Source of the DNA: Comamonadaceae bacterium CD01 | GTDB taxonomy: Bacteria > Pseudomonadota > Gammaproteobacteria > Burkholderiales > Burkholderiaceae_C | Reading direction: 5' to 3' | DNA length: 34,388 nucleotides | Assembly: GCA_002894305.1 (NCBI GenBank) | Contig: PGEI01000027.1 | Span: forward strand, 1 to 34,388 | Shown here: positions 1 to 7,650 of the stretch, piece by piece | How positions within the stretch are numbered: position 1 is the stretch's first letter | How the letters are laid out: each line of letters begins with the position of its first letter | The notes under the pieces: model-generated | The model's input: only the letters and a program-made list of their open reading frames with translations | Databases searched by the model: none | What the model was told of the DNA's origin: nothing | Translations under genes and position numbers: made by a program

Positions 1-564
1 CACGCCGACCAGATCCAGGGCTTCTTCGACATCCCGGTCGACAACATCTACGCATCTCCCGTGCTGCTGGGCGACCTGAACCAGAAGAAATACGAGAACC
101 TGATCGTGGTCAGCCCCGACGTCGGCGGCGTGGTGCGCGCCCGTGCGCTGGCCAAGCAACTGGGTTGCGATCTGGCCATCATCGACAAGCGCCGCCCCAA
201 GGCCAACGTGTCCGAAGTCATGCACGTGATCGGCGACATCGACGGACGCAACTGCGTGATCATGGACGACATGATCGACACCGCCGGCACGCTGGTCAAA
301 GCGGCCGAGGTGCTCAAGCAGCGCGGTGCGCAAAAGGTCTATGCCTATTGCACGCATCCGATTTTCTCAGGCCCGGCCATCGACCGTATCTCCAACGGCA
401 CCGCTCTCGACGAGGTCGTGGTCACCAACACCATTCCGCTGAGCGAGGCGGCGCGCGCCTGCTCCAAGGTGCGCCAACTGTCGGTCGCCCCGCTGATGGC
501 GGAAACCATGAAGCGCATCGCCAGCGGCGCTTCGGTCATGAGTCTGTTCTCGGAGCTGAACTGA
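1..564 (+). CDS. prs: Ribose-phosphate pyrophosphokinase, C-terminal part (5' end outside window)
   Basis: Makes PRPP from ribose-5-phosphate and ATP in the cytoplasm; PRPP feeds histidine, purine, pyrimidine and NAD synthesis. The reading frame is open from base 1, so only the last 187 residues of a protein normally about 315 long are present. Visible family signatures are [19 protein letters not shown] and the PRPP-binding loop [12 protein letters not shown] at residues 86-97 of the fragment. A terminator hairpin follows at 612-640, so the gene probably ends its own transcript before rplY. The PRPP consumer hisG is also in this window, but not linked to prs. Identification is secure; the start is not visible. 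Confidence 0.97.
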   Translation, partial: HADQIQGFFDIPVDNIYASPVLLGDLNQKKYENLIVVSPDVGGVVRARALAKQLGCDLAIIDKRRPKANVSEVMHVIGDIDGRNCVIMDDMIDTAGTLVKAAEVLKQRGAQKVYAYCTHPIFSGPAIDRISNGTALDEVVVTNTIPLSEAARACSKVRQLSVAPLMAETMKRIASGASVMSLFSELN

Positions 565-611
565 TCCGCGTGCGCCTGCACGCAGCCAGCAGCTTCGCGA
601 ACATATCCCCC

Positions 612-640
612 GCCCTGCTCCGTTCGGCGCAGGGCTTTTT
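612..640 (+). terminator. Intrinsic terminator after prs
   Basis: GCCCTGC (612-618) pairs perfectly with GCAGGGC (629-635) across a 10-nt loop and is followed by five T. It lies 48 nt past the prs stop codon and before the rplY ribosome-binding site. Confidence 0.8.
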
Positions 641-690
641 CAAGCACAGGGGCCGCACTGGTCGCGGTCGGCCTCATCAGGAGTGAAACC

Positions 691-1317
691 ATGAAATTCG
701 TCGCTTTCGAGCGCGCCAAGCAAGGCACGGGTGCGAGCCGCCGCCTGCGCATCACGGGCCGCGCCCCGGGCATCGTCTACGGCGCCGGTGCCGAGCCCAA
801 GATGATCGAGCTGGATCACAACGCCCTGTGGCACGCGCTCAAGAAGGAAGCCTTCCACTCCAGCATCCTGGACATGGAACTGGACGGACAGACTACCAAG
901 GTGCTGCTGCGTGACACGCAATACCACCCCTTCAAGCAGCAGGTGCTGCACGTGGACTTTCAGCGCGTGGACGACAAGACCCGCGTGCACCTGAAGGTGC
1001 CGCTGCACTACGAAGGCCTGGAGCAGTCGCCCGCCGTCAAGGACGAGGGCTGCACCGTCACGCCGCTGATCCATGAGCTGGACGTGATGTGCATGCCTTC
1101 GCAGCTGCCCGAGTTCCTCTCGGTCGACCTGAGCCAGCTGACCAGCAAGACCGCACCTGGCGTGCAATCGGTCAAGCTGCCCCACGGCGTGAAGGCCATC
1201 GTGCGCGGTGCCAACAAGAACCCGGCGCTGATTTCGATCAAGCTGCCCGAGGTGGTGATCGACGCCGCGGCCGCCGCTGCGCCGGCCCCTGCGCCCGCCA
1301 AGAAGGGCAAGAAGTAA
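691..1317 (+). CDS. rplY: 50S ribosomal protein L25/general stress protein Ctc
   Basis: Binds 5S rRNA in the large ribosomal subunit. The 208-residue length is that of the long Ctc-type form (L25 domain plus C-terminal TL5 domain), not the ~95-residue E. coli form. The N-terminus has the typical basic start with GRAPGIVYGAGAEPK, and the protein ends in an Ala/Pro/Lys tail (PAPAPAKKGKK) common in betaproteobacterial homologues. The ATG is preceded by AGGAG at about 679. It lies downstream of prs, the usual neighbour. The gene pth, which commonly follows rplY, is absent here; a transposase remnant and a tRNA follow instead. Confidence 0.96.
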   Translation: MKFVAFERAKQGTGASRRLRITGRAPGIVYGAGAEPKMIELDHNALWHALKKEAFHSSILDMELDGQTTKVLLRDTQYHPFKQQVLHVDFQRVDDKTRVHLKVPLHYEGLEQSPAVKDEGCTVTPLIHELDVMCMPSQLPEFLSVDLSQLTSKTAPGVQSVKLPHGVKAIVRGANKNPALISIKLPEVVIDAAAAAAPAPAPAKKGKK

Positions 1318-1361
1318 TTCCTGCCCCGCGCGCACCGGCCGTCCTGGCCGTGTGCGCTCCC

Positions 1362-1397
1362 CGCCAATGGCCCGCCGCGTGCGGGCCATTGGCGTTT
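1362..1397 (+). terminator. Strong intrinsic terminator after rplY
   Basis: A perfect 14-bp stem, CGCCAATGGCCCGC (1362-1375) with GCGGGCCATTGGCG (1381-1394), has a 5-nt loop and is followed by TTT. It begins 45 nt after the rplY stop. Confidence 0.85.
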
Positions 1398-1401
1398 CTG
1401 A

Positions 1402-1545
1402 TTGGCAGGATTCGAATCACCCGCATTGGCTGCGGCGGGCAAGCTACCACGGTCACCAGCAGTCGCTCGGTGAGGGCGGGCATGTTGGAGCGTCGATTAA
1501 AGCGCCAGGCAAAGGCCGCTTCAAGCGCCTCTTCTGAATACATCA
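1402..1545 (-). pseudogene. Degraded C-terminal tail of an IS1595-family transposase
   Basis: In the minus-strand frame read from about 1543 to 1409 the translation includes YSEEALEAAFAWRFNRR followed by SNMPALTERLLVTVVACPP. The RFNRR motif followed by a hydrophobic leucine-rich stretch and a PP is what I associate with the last ~45 residues of IS1595-type transposases. No catalytic domain, start or terminal repeats remain, and the frame runs on into the rplY terminator. It lies between rplY and tRNA-Thr, where pth would often be found. The family assignment is by motif memory and moderately sure; it could be a chance frame. Confidence 0.5.
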
Positions 1546-1581
1546 GGATGCGGGCAGCACAATAGCTGGCTGCAAAGCAAG

Positions 1582-1609
1582 AAAGGGCAGCCTTGTGGAC
1601 TGCCCTTTT
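1582..1609 (-). terminator. Terminator after tRNA-Thr (near-bidirectional)
   Basis: GGGCAG (1585-1590) pairs with CTGCCC (1600-1605), flanked by AAA on the left and TTTT on the right, so the hairpin works in either direction. On the minus strand it lies 4 nt past the tRNA 3' end and is followed by TTTC. Confidence 0.7.
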
Positions 1610-1613
1610 CATT

Positions 1614-1689
1614 TGGTGCCGCTTGTCCGAATCGAACGGACGACCTACGGTTTACAAGACCGTTGCTCTACCAACTGAGCTAAAGCGGC
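1614..1689 (-). tRNA. tRNA-Thr (anticodon UGU)
   Basis: The minus strand folds into a full 76-nt cloverleaf. The acceptor stem GCCGCTT pairs with AAGCGGC. The D-arm contains AGCTCAGTTGGTAGAGC, the anticodon loop is CTTGTAA on stem ACGGT/ACCGT, and the T-arm contains GTTCGATTC. The 3' ACCA is genome-encoded. The TGT anticodon reads ACA and related threonine codons. Confidence 0.97.
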
Positions 1690-1907
1690 ATATTCATTCT
1701 TCTCTTGCTCAAACCGTGTTTGACCTGCCTCTACCGTCTGCACACTACTCGCCAAAAACCTTGCCCTGCATTACACCCGAACCTGATGCCAAACAATCGA
1801 GTGCCGCTAGAGGACGGGTGTCCCACTAACTGGGCCAAGCCGGTAATTCTAGTGGGCAAACGCATCTACTTTTGCTGCAGATAGGCATTTATCCACTTCG
1901 CGGCGCA
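1690..1907. other. Intergenic stretch between tRNA-Thr and sspB
   Basis: No credible gene is seen. The only structure is an interrupted inverted repeat, CCCACTA (1822-1828) and TAGTGGG (1850-1856), separated by 21 nt. It could be a weak hairpin after sspB or the worn end of a mobile element. The tRNA promoter should lie here, but I could not pick convincing -35 and -10 boxes. Confidence 0.4.
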
Positions 1908-2408
1908 TTATTTGATTCTTCTCAGCGATGGCCTGCCTGGAGTCGTACCAGGTGCAGTCGGCGCCGGATCCGGGGGATTCTGCGGCGCCTCGGTTCCGCC
2001 GTCGCTCACACTGGGTACGCTGGTCAGTGGCGATTCACCGGGGGCCGCATTTGCTGCGGCCGCGCCAGCCATCGCGTCCGGCTGGGCCGGCTCGACCGGA
2101 AACGCCATGCCCTGGCCGTTCTCGCGCGCATAAATCGCGGCGACACGCCCCACGGGAACCATGATGTCGTGCGGCCGGCCACCAAAGCGCGCCTTGAAAG
2201 CGATGAATTCATTGCCCAACTGCAGGCTTTGGGTCGCGTCGTAGCTGATGTTGAGCACGATTTCGCCATCGTGGACGAAATCGTGTGGCACCTGCACTGA
2301 ATCGTCTGCATGCACGACGAGGTAGGGCGTCAGGCCATGGTCGGTGCACCATTCATGCAGGGCACGAATGAAGTACGGGCGCGTTGAGGGTTGATCCTGG
2401 GCTGTCAT
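1908..2408 (-). CDS. sspB: ClpXP protease specificity-enhancing factor SspB
   Basis: Cytoplasmic adaptor that delivers ssrA-tagged proteins to ClpXP. The N-terminal ~110 residues match the SspB fold: RPYFIRALHEWCTDHGLTPY, then HADDSVQVPHDFVHDGEIVL, then NISYDATQSLQLGNEFI. A flexible Pro/Ala/Thr-rich linker follows, and the protein ends GRPSLRRIK. That tail resembles the ClpX-binding tail of E. coli SspB (RGRPALRVVK), as expected for a tethering adaptor. Length 166 is normal. It lies 45 nt downstream of sspA and is presumably co-transcribed with it. Confidence 0.95.
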   Translation of the reverse strand: MTAQDQPSTRPYFIRALHEWCTDHGLTPYLVVHADDSVQVPHDFVHDGEIVLNISYDATQSLQLGNEFIAFKARFGGRPHDIMVPVGRVAAIYARENGQGMAFPVEPAQPDAMAGAAAANAAPGESPLTSVPSVSDGGTEAPQNPPDPAPTAPGTTPGRPSLRRIK

Positions 2409-2453
2409 GGTCTCGTCGGGGCGTGCGGTCTCAGCGGTGCGATGGCCGGGCCA

Positions 2454-3065
2454 TCACTTGCGCATGACTTTTTCGGAAGGCGTCAGCGCCTCGATGTAGG
2501 CCGGGCGCGAGAAGATGCGCTCGGCGTACTTGAGCAGCGGCGCGGCGTTCTTGGACAGTTCGATGCCATAGTAGTCTAGGCGCCACAGCAGCGGCGCGAT
2601 GGCAACGTCGAGCATCGAGAAGCCCTCGCCCAGCATGTACTTGTTCTTGAGGAATACCGGCGCCAGCTGCGTCAGGCGCTCGCGGATGTGGGTGCGCGCC
2701 TTCTCCAGGGCCTTTTCATTGCCCTTGCTGTTGCGCGACTCCAGCGTGTGCACGTGCGTGAACAGCTCTTTCTCGAAGTTCAGCAGGAACAGGCGCACGC
2801 GCGCGCGGTCGACCGGGTCGCCCGGCATCAGCTGCGGATGCGGAAAGCGCTCGTCAATGTACTCGTTGATGATGTTGGATTCGTACAGGATCAGATCGCG
2901 CTCGACCAGGATGGGCACCTGGCCGTAGGGATTCATCACGCCGATGTCCTCGGGCTTGTTGTACAGGTCCACATCGCGGATTTCAAAATCCATGCCTTTT
3001 TCGAACAGGACGAAACGGCAGCGATGGGAGAAGGGGCAGGTCGTGCCCGAATAAAGCACCATCAT
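2454..3065 (-). CDS. sspA: Stringent starvation protein A (GST-fold RNA polymerase-associated factor)
   Basis: SspA binds RNA polymerase and alters transcription during starvation and stress. It has a glutathione-S-transferase fold: an N-terminal thioredoxin-like half (LYSGTTCPFSHRCRFVLFEK, then NPYGQVPILVERDLILYESN) and an all-helical C-terminal half. The 203-residue length is typical. The first of two tandem ATGs at 3065 is preferred because AGGAG lies 9 nt upstream. The petC terminator ends about 20 nt before this start, leaving little room for a separate promoter unless it lies inside petC or the hairpin. sspB follows after 45 nt. Confidence 0.95.
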   Translation of the reverse strand: MMVLYSGTTCPFSHRCRFVLFEKGMDFEIRDVDLYNKPEDIGVMNPYGQVPILVERDLILYESNIINEYIDERFPHPQLMPGDPVDRARVRLFLLNFEKELFTHVHTLESRNSKGNEKALEKARTHIRERLTQLAPVFLKNKYMLGEGFSMLDVAIAPLLWRLDYYGIELSKNAAPLLKYAERIFSRPAYIEALTPSEKVMRK

Positions 3066-3085
3066 GGTGAAGAGCTCCTAAAAGT

Positions 3086-3118
3086 CAAAAGAGTGGGTGC
3101 GCAATTCGCACCCACTCT
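3086..3118 (-). terminator. Hairpin between petC and sspA, terminator-like
   Basis: A perfect 12-bp stem (arms 3090-3101 and 3107-3118, core GAGTGGGTGCG) with a 5-nt loop is followed on the minus strand by TTTTGACTTTT. It lies 45 nt after the petC stop and immediately before the sspA ribosome-binding site. Confidence 0.75.
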
Positions 3119-3163
3119 GTTCAGGCACGACGGCGCGCGCGGGCGCCGTGTGTACGGTGATGC

Positions 3164-3922
3164 TTACTTGACGTCCTTCCAGTACGCGGCGTTGAGCTTC
3201 CAGGCGATGAAGGTGAAGAGCGCCAGGAAGATCAGTACGCCGACACCGATGCGAATACGCGTGTTCTGGACGGGCTCGCCCATCCATTGCAGGTAGTTGA
3301 CCAGGTCGCCGACGGCATGGTCGTATTCCTGGGCAGACATCGTGCCGTCGCTGATCTGCTCCCAGCCCTTGAACACCTGTTCGATCTGGCCATCGGCGGC
3401 CTTCTTCTCGTCGAACAGCGCACGGCGCTCGCCTTGCAGCTGCCACAGCGCATGGGGCATGCCTACGCTGGGGAAGGCCAGGTTGTTCCAGCCTGTGGCC
3501 TTGGTGCCGTCGCGGTAGAAGGTACGCAGAAAGGTGTACAGGTAATCGGCGCCCGAGCCACCACTTCCGGCACGCGAACGCGCGATCACCGTCAGGTCGG
3601 GCGGATTGGCGCCAAACCAGTCCTTGGCCTGTTTGGGGTTGATCGCGGCGACCATGGTCTCGCCGATCTTGTCGGTCGTGAACAGCAAGTTGTCCTTGAT
3701 CTGCTGCTCGGTCAGGCCAATGTCGGTCAGGCGGTTGTAGCGCATGAACGCGGCCGAGTGGCAGCCCAGGCAGTAGTTGACGAACAGCTTGGCGCCGTTT
3801 TGCAGCGACGCCTGGTCGGTCACGTTCACGGGCGCCTTGTCCCAGTGCATTCCCCCTTCGGAGGCCTGCACGCCTGCGACCAGGCCCAGTGCTGTGATCA
3901 GCGTCAGAATGAGTTTTTTCAT
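3164..3922 (-). CDS. petC: Ubiquinol-cytochrome c reductase, cytochrome c1 subunit
   Basis: Heme-c subunit of the bc1 complex; passes electrons from the Rieske protein to soluble cytochrome c. It has 252 residues from the ATG at 3922, which gives a clean Sec signal peptide (MKKLILTLITALGLVAGVQA). The CLGCH heme-binding motif is at 51-55, and the GMPHALW segment matches the methionine-ligand region. A single C-terminal membrane anchor (IGVGVLIFLALFTFIAW) is followed by a basic tail. The frame stays open upstream into petB, but that longer form would overlap petB and lose the signal peptide. It is the last gene of petABC, 14 nt after petB, and is followed by a hairpin at 3086-3118. Confidence 0.96.
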   Translation of the reverse strand: MKKLILTLITALGLVAGVQASEGGMHWDKAPVNVTDQASLQNGAKLFVNYCLGCHSAAFMRYNRLTDIGLTEQQIKDNLLFTTDKIGETMVAAINPKQAKDWFGANPPDLTVIARSRAGSGGSGADYLYTFLRTFYRDGTKATGWNNLAFPSVGMPHALWQLQGERRALFDEKKAADGQIEQVFKGWEQISDGTMSAQEYDHAVGDLVNYLQWMGEPVQNTRIRIGVGVLIFLALFTFIAWKLNAAYWKDVK

Positions 3923-3936
3923 TGTTGTTCTCCGGC

Positions 3937-5352
3937 TCAGTGGGGCTTGAAGGTCACGCGCTCGGGCACGGGCTTGGGCGTGCCCAGCTGGCTCCACCAG
4001 GGCATGAGCAGGAAGAAGCCGAAGTAGAACAGCGTACCGACTTGCGAGACGCGCTCGCCCACCGGCGACGGCGGCTGGATGCCCAGGTAGGCCAGGATGA
4101 CGAACCACACGACGAAAGCGGCGTAAACCCACTTGTGCCAGCTTGGGCGGTAGCGGATGGAGCGTGCGGGACTGTGATCCAGCCAGGGCAGGAAGAACAG
4201 GATGACGACCGCGCCGCCCATGACCACGACGCCCCAGAACTTGGCGTCGATGAGCAGCATCAGCGCGATCACGACAGCCGCACCGACGACGGACGCAGCC
4301 TTGAAGATGCCCGGTGCCTTGACCAGACCCAGCAGGCCGCCCAGGCCGACGCAGACGATCAGCGCATACACCATCTCGCTGGTGATGGCGCGCAGCATCG
4401 AGTAATACGGCGTGAAGTACCACACCGGGGCAATATGGTTGGGCGTCTGCAGCGGATCGGCCGGGATGAAGTTGTTGTATTCCAGGAAGTAGCCACCAGC
4501 CTCGGGTGCAAAGAACACCACGGCCGAGAACAGGAACAGGAAGACGCACACGCCCAGGATGTCATGCACCGTGTAGTAGGGGTGGAAGGGGATGCCGTCC
4601 AGCGGATGGCCCTTGTCGTCCACGGGCTTGCCCGGGCCCTTGATTTCGATGCCGTCGGGATTGTTCGAGCCCACGTCGTGCAGCGCCAGCAGGTGCGCGA
4701 CGACCAGGCCCAGCAGCACCAGCGGCACCGCGATCACATGGAAGCTGAAGAAGCGGTTGAGCGTTGCGTCGCCAACCACATAGTCGCCACGGATCAGAAT
4801 GGCCAGATCAGGGCCGACGAAGGGAATCGCCGAGAACAGGTTCACGATCACCTGCGCACCCCAGTACGACATCTGGCCCCAGGGAAGCAGGTAGCCCATG
4901 AAGGCCTCGGCCATCAACGCCAGGAAGATGGCGCAGCCAAAGATCCAGACCAGCTCGCGCGGCTTGCGGTACGAACCGTACATCAGGCCGCGGAACATGT
5001 GCAGGTAGACGACGATGAAGAAGGCCGATGCACCGGTGGAGTGCATGTAGCGGATCAGCCAGCCCCAGGGCACGTCGCGCATGATGAACTCGACCGACGC
5101 GAAGGCCTTCTCGGCGTCGGGCTTGTAGTTCATCACCAGAAAGATGCCGGTGACGATCTGGATCACCAGCACCAGCAGTGCCAGCGAGCCGAAGATGTAC
5201 CAGATGTTGAAGTTCTTCGGAGCGTAGTACTCCGACATGTGGACCTTGTAGGCGTCGAAGGCCGTCGGGAAACGGTTTTCCAGCCAGTTCATCGTTTTCG
5301 CGCCCGCCGAAGCGTTGGGCGAAATTTCCTTGAATTCGCGGTAGGCAGCCAT
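3937..5352 (-). CDS. petB: Ubiquinol-cytochrome c reductase, cytochrome b subunit
   Basis: Di-heme integral membrane core of the bc1 complex, 471 residues. The two histidine pairs are visible: helix B MHSTGASAFFIVVYLHMF and helix D SFHVIAVPLVLLGLVVAH. The quinol-oxidation motif reads PVWYFTPYY, that is PVWY rather than the mitochondrial PEWY, a variant known from beta- and gammaproteobacteria. The ATG at 5352 (MAAYREF) is chosen because AGGGAG lies just upstream; an earlier in-frame ATG at 5367 would overlap petA. It is the middle gene of petABC, 11 nt after petA. Confidence 0.96.
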   Translation of the reverse strand: MAAYREFKEISPNASAGAKTMNWLENRFPTAFDAYKVHMSEYYAPKNFNIWYIFGSLALLVLVIQIVTGIFLVMNYKPDAEKAFASVEFIMRDVPWGWLIRYMHSTGASAFFIVVYLHMFRGLMYGSYRKPRELVWIFGCAIFLALMAEAFMGYLLPWGQMSYWGAQVIVNLFSAIPFVGPDLAILIRGDYVVGDATLNRFFSFHVIAVPLVLLGLVVAHLLALHDVGSNNPDGIEIKGPGKPVDDKGHPLDGIPFHPYYTVHDILGVCVFLFLFSAVVFFAPEAGGYFLEYNNFIPADPLQTPNHIAPVWYFTPYYSMLRAITSEMVYALIVCVGLGGLLGLVKAPGIFKAASVVGAAVVIALMLLIDAKFWGVVVMGGAVVILFFLPWLDHSPARSIRYRPSWHKWVYAAFVVWFVILAYLGIQPPSPVGERVSQVGTLFYFGFFLLMPWWSQLGTPKPVPERVTFKPH

Positions 5353-5363
5353 GTGGTTCTCCC

Positions 5364-5963
5364 TCAAGCCTTCTTGTCTTCACCGATCAGGAGCTTGGCG
5401 TCCGACAGGTACATGTGCGGAGGTACCGGCAGATTGTCCGGCGACGGCTTGTTCTTGAACACGCGGCCGGCCATGTCAAAGGTCGAGCCGTGGCAGGGGC
5501 AGAGCCAGCCACCCGGCCAGTCGTTGGGCAGCGAGGGCTGCGGCCCGGGCGTGAACTTGTCCGTCGGCGAGCAACCCAGGTGCGGACAGATACCAATCAC
5601 GACCAGGAACTCGGGCTTGATCGAGCGCCATTCATTCTGTGCATAGGGCGGCGTGAACTCGTCCGGGTGGCGCAGCGACTCGGGGTCGGCCAGCTCGCTG
5701 TCGTGCTTGGCCAGGTCATCGATCTCTTCCTTGGTCCGACGAACAATCCATACCGGCTTGCCGCGCCACTCGACGGTCAGCTTCTCACCCTCCTTGAGAT
5801 TGGAGATGTCGACCTCGACGGCAGCACCCGCCGCCTTGGCCTTCTCCGAAGGCTCAAACGTACTCACGAAAGGGACGGCGGTGGCCACGCCGCCAACCGC
5901 GCCAGCGCAGCCGGACGCGATCAACCACGTTCGCTTGCTGGAGTCGATGGGAGTATCACTCAT
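5364..5963 (-). CDS. petA: Ubiquinol-cytochrome c reductase, Rieske iron-sulfur subunit
   Basis: Carries the 2Fe-2S cluster of the bc1 complex, 199 residues. The two cluster motifs are CPHLGC and CPCHGS, followed by the conserved proline-rich loop (NLPVPP). The N-terminal [17 protein letters not shown] is a Tat-type signal anchor with KR in place of the twin arginines, typical for Rieske proteins, which keep it as a membrane anchor. Export would use the TatABC proteins encoded elsewhere in this window. GAGGAA precedes the ATG, and a promoter is proposed at 6004-6033. It is the first gene of petABC. Confidence 0.96.
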   Translation of the reverse strand: MSDTPIDSSKRTWLIASGCAGAVGGVATAVPFVSTFEPSEKAKAAGAAVEVDISNLKEGEKLTVEWRGKPVWIVRRTKEEIDDLAKHDSELADPESLRHPDEFTPPYAQNEWRSIKPEFLVVIGICPHLGCSPTDKFTPGPQPSLPNDWPGGWLCPCHGSTFDMAGRVFKNKPSPDNLPVPPHMYLSDAKLLIGEDKKA

Positions 5964-6003
5964 GGGGTTCCTCGGTATGCATCGGTATTGGAATCAACCG
6001 CAA

Positions 6004-6033
6004 ATTGTAGCGGAGTGCCGCTGCCCGGCTCAA
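6004..6033 (-). promoter_or_regulatory. Candidate sigma-70 promoter of petABC
   Basis: On the minus strand TTGAGC (6028-6033) and TACAAT (6004-6009) are separated by 18 bp. The -10 box ends about 40 nt before the petA start. The region is shared with divergent mscL. Confidence 0.5.
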
Positions 6034-6096
6034 TGTCGCACGCGCCACGACTTCTCGGGCAAACTAGCGTGCTTTCATCTACATCAAGGAAATGCG

Positions 6097-6528
6097 ATGA
6101 GTTTCATGCAGGAATTCCGGGAGTTCGCAGTCAAGGGCAGCGTCGTTGACCTGGCCGTCGGCGTCATCATCGGCGGCGCCTTCGGCAAGATCGTCGATTC
6201 GGTCGTCGCCGACCTGATCATGCCGGTCGTCGGCCTGGTTTTCGGCAAACTCGACTTCTCCAACATGTTCTTCGCGCTGGGCTCAGTGCCCGAGGGCACG
6301 GCCCACACGCTGGATGCCGTCAGGAAAGCGGGCGTCCCGGTGTTTGCTTACGGCAACTTCATCACCGTCGCGGTCAATTTCGCGATCCTGGCCTTCATCA
6401 TTTTCCTGATGGTCAAGCAGATCAACCGCCTCAAGCGCGAGGCGCCGCCAGCACCCGAGCCCGAGGTCGTCACACCCGAGGACATCGTGCTGTTGCGCGA
6501 GATCCGCGACAGCCTGCGCAAAGGATAA
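6097..6528 (+). CDS. mscL: Large-conductance mechanosensitive channel
   Basis: Homopentameric inner-membrane valve that opens under membrane tension to release solutes during hypo-osmotic shock. It has 143 residues, the usual length. Residues 1-45 contain the amphipathic N-terminal helix [22 protein letters not shown] and the pore helix TM1 ([20 protein letters not shown]). TM2 is [20 protein letters not shown], followed by a charged cytoplasmic bundle. The start has AAGGA 7 nt upstream. It is transcribed divergently from petA and ends 52 nt before the convergent pdxA. Confidence 0.97.
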   Translation: MSFMQEFREFAVKGSVVDLAVGVIIGGAFGKIVDSVVADLIMPVVGLVFGKLDFSNMFFALGSVPEGTAHTLDAVRKAGVPVFAYGNFITVAVNFAILAFIIFLMVKQINRLKREAPPAPEPEVVTPEDIVLLREIRDSLRKG

Positions 6529-6580
6529 GCGCGGGGCGCTGCGGGTGCCTGCCAAGGCCGTTCGCCCCCACGCCAGGCGT

Positions 6581-7627
6581 TCAGCCGCCACCCACAAGGG
6601 CGCGCGCCATGCGCACTGCCTCGATCAGGCTGGCCGGGTCGGCAACGCCGCGCCCGGCAATGTCGAATGCCGTGCCATGGTCGGGGCTGGTGCGCACCAG
6701 CGGCAGGCCCAGCGTCACGTTCACGCCCTTGTCCACGCCCAGGTACTTCATCGGAATCAGGCCCTGGTCGTGGTACATGGCCAGCACCACGTCGAACGCC
6801 CCGGGGCGCTGCGGAGTGCTGCGCGCGCGCATGAAGACCGTATCGGGCGCAAAAGGCCCATGCGCATCCACGCCCTCGACTCGCGCCTGGGCGACGGCGG
6901 GCGCAATTTCATCGATCTCCTCACGGCCGAACAGGCCGCCCTCGCCCGCATGGGGATTGAGCCCGGCCACCGCGATGCGCGGCGCGCGCCCCAGGTTGCG
7001 CGACAGCGCCGCATGGGTGATGCGCAGGGTTTGCAGCACATTGGCCTGGGTCACGGCGGCAATCGCCTCGCGCAGCGAGACATGGATGCTCACCAGCACG
7101 GTGCGCAGCTCGTCGCTGGCCAGCATCATGCGCACCGGCATGTCGGCAAGCGGCACGCCCGCATGGCGTGCGCTCTCGGCCTGAAGCAGCTCGGTGTGGC
7201 CCGGGTAGGTCACGCCCGCCGCGGACAGCGCCTCCTTGTGCAGAGGCGCGGTGACCAGCGCGGCAATCTCACCGCGCAATGCGGCCTGCGCCGCCCAGGT
7301 GACGCAGGCCGCTGCGTCGCTCCCCGCCCGTGCGCTGACCTGCCCCCACGGCGCCGGGCCGTGCAGCCCCGCCAGGGGCCAGACCGGCAGGCAGCGCGGC
7401 GGCAGCGCCGCTACCTCGTCCAGGCCGCCGAGCACGGCCACGGGCAGGCTGGGCTGGCCAGGGTGCTCGATGCAGGCAGCGGCGCGGCGCAGCGTGGCCA
7501 CGTCGCCGACCACGAAGCAGCCGGCCAGCAACTCGGGGGCGTCGCGAAAGGCCTGGGCGACGATTTCCGGGCCGATGCCCGCGGGATCGCCCTGGGTGAT
7601 CGCAATGGGGAGAGAAGAGGATGTCAT
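6581..7627 (-). CDS. pdxA: 4-hydroxythreonine-4-phosphate dehydrogenase
   Basis: NAD-dependent oxidative decarboxylation of 4-phosphohydroxy-L-threonine in pyridoxal phosphate synthesis. It has 348 residues, slightly longer than E. coli PdxA. The N-terminal TQGDPAGIGPEI is a family hallmark. Metal-ligand histidines appear in TAPLHKEAL with GHTELL, in LNPHAGEGG, and in AMYHDQGLIPMKYLG. The NIF3-family gene lies directly upstream on the same strand, 23 nt away, so the two are probably co-transcribed. HisC, a PLP enzyme that uses the product cofactor, is encoded elsewhere in this window. Confidence 0.96.
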   Translation of the reverse strand: MTSSSLPIAITQGDPAGIGPEIVAQAFRDAPELLAGCFVVGDVATLRRAAACIEHPGQPSLPVAVLGGLDEVAALPPRCLPVWPLAGLHGPAPWGQVSARAGSDAAACVTWAAQAALRGEIAALVTAPLHKEALSAAGVTYPGHTELLQAESARHAGVPLADMPVRMMLASDELRTVLVSIHVSLREAIAAVTQANVLQTLRITHAALSRNLGRAPRIAVAGLNPHAGEGGLFGREEIDEIAPAVAQARVEGVDAHGPFAPDTVFMRARSTPQRPGAFDVVLAMYHDQGLIPMKYLGVDKGVNVTLGLPLVRTSPDHGTAFDIAGRGVADPASLIEAVRMARALVGGG

Positions 7628-7650
7628 GATGGACGGCGGCGCCGTGAAAT

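Noticed and set aside
1409-1418. GATTCGAATC, resembling a tRNA T-loop and thus a tRNA remnant or attachment site
   Set aside because: No acceptor, anticodon or D-arm can be folded around it and no repeat of the tRNA-Thr 3' end is seen; it falls inside the transposase-like frame.
3922-5646. A 574-codon open frame on the plus strand across petB and petA
   Set aside because: Antisense shadow of cytochrome b and Rieske genes; Asp/His/Gln-rich composition is the mirror of membrane-helix codons.
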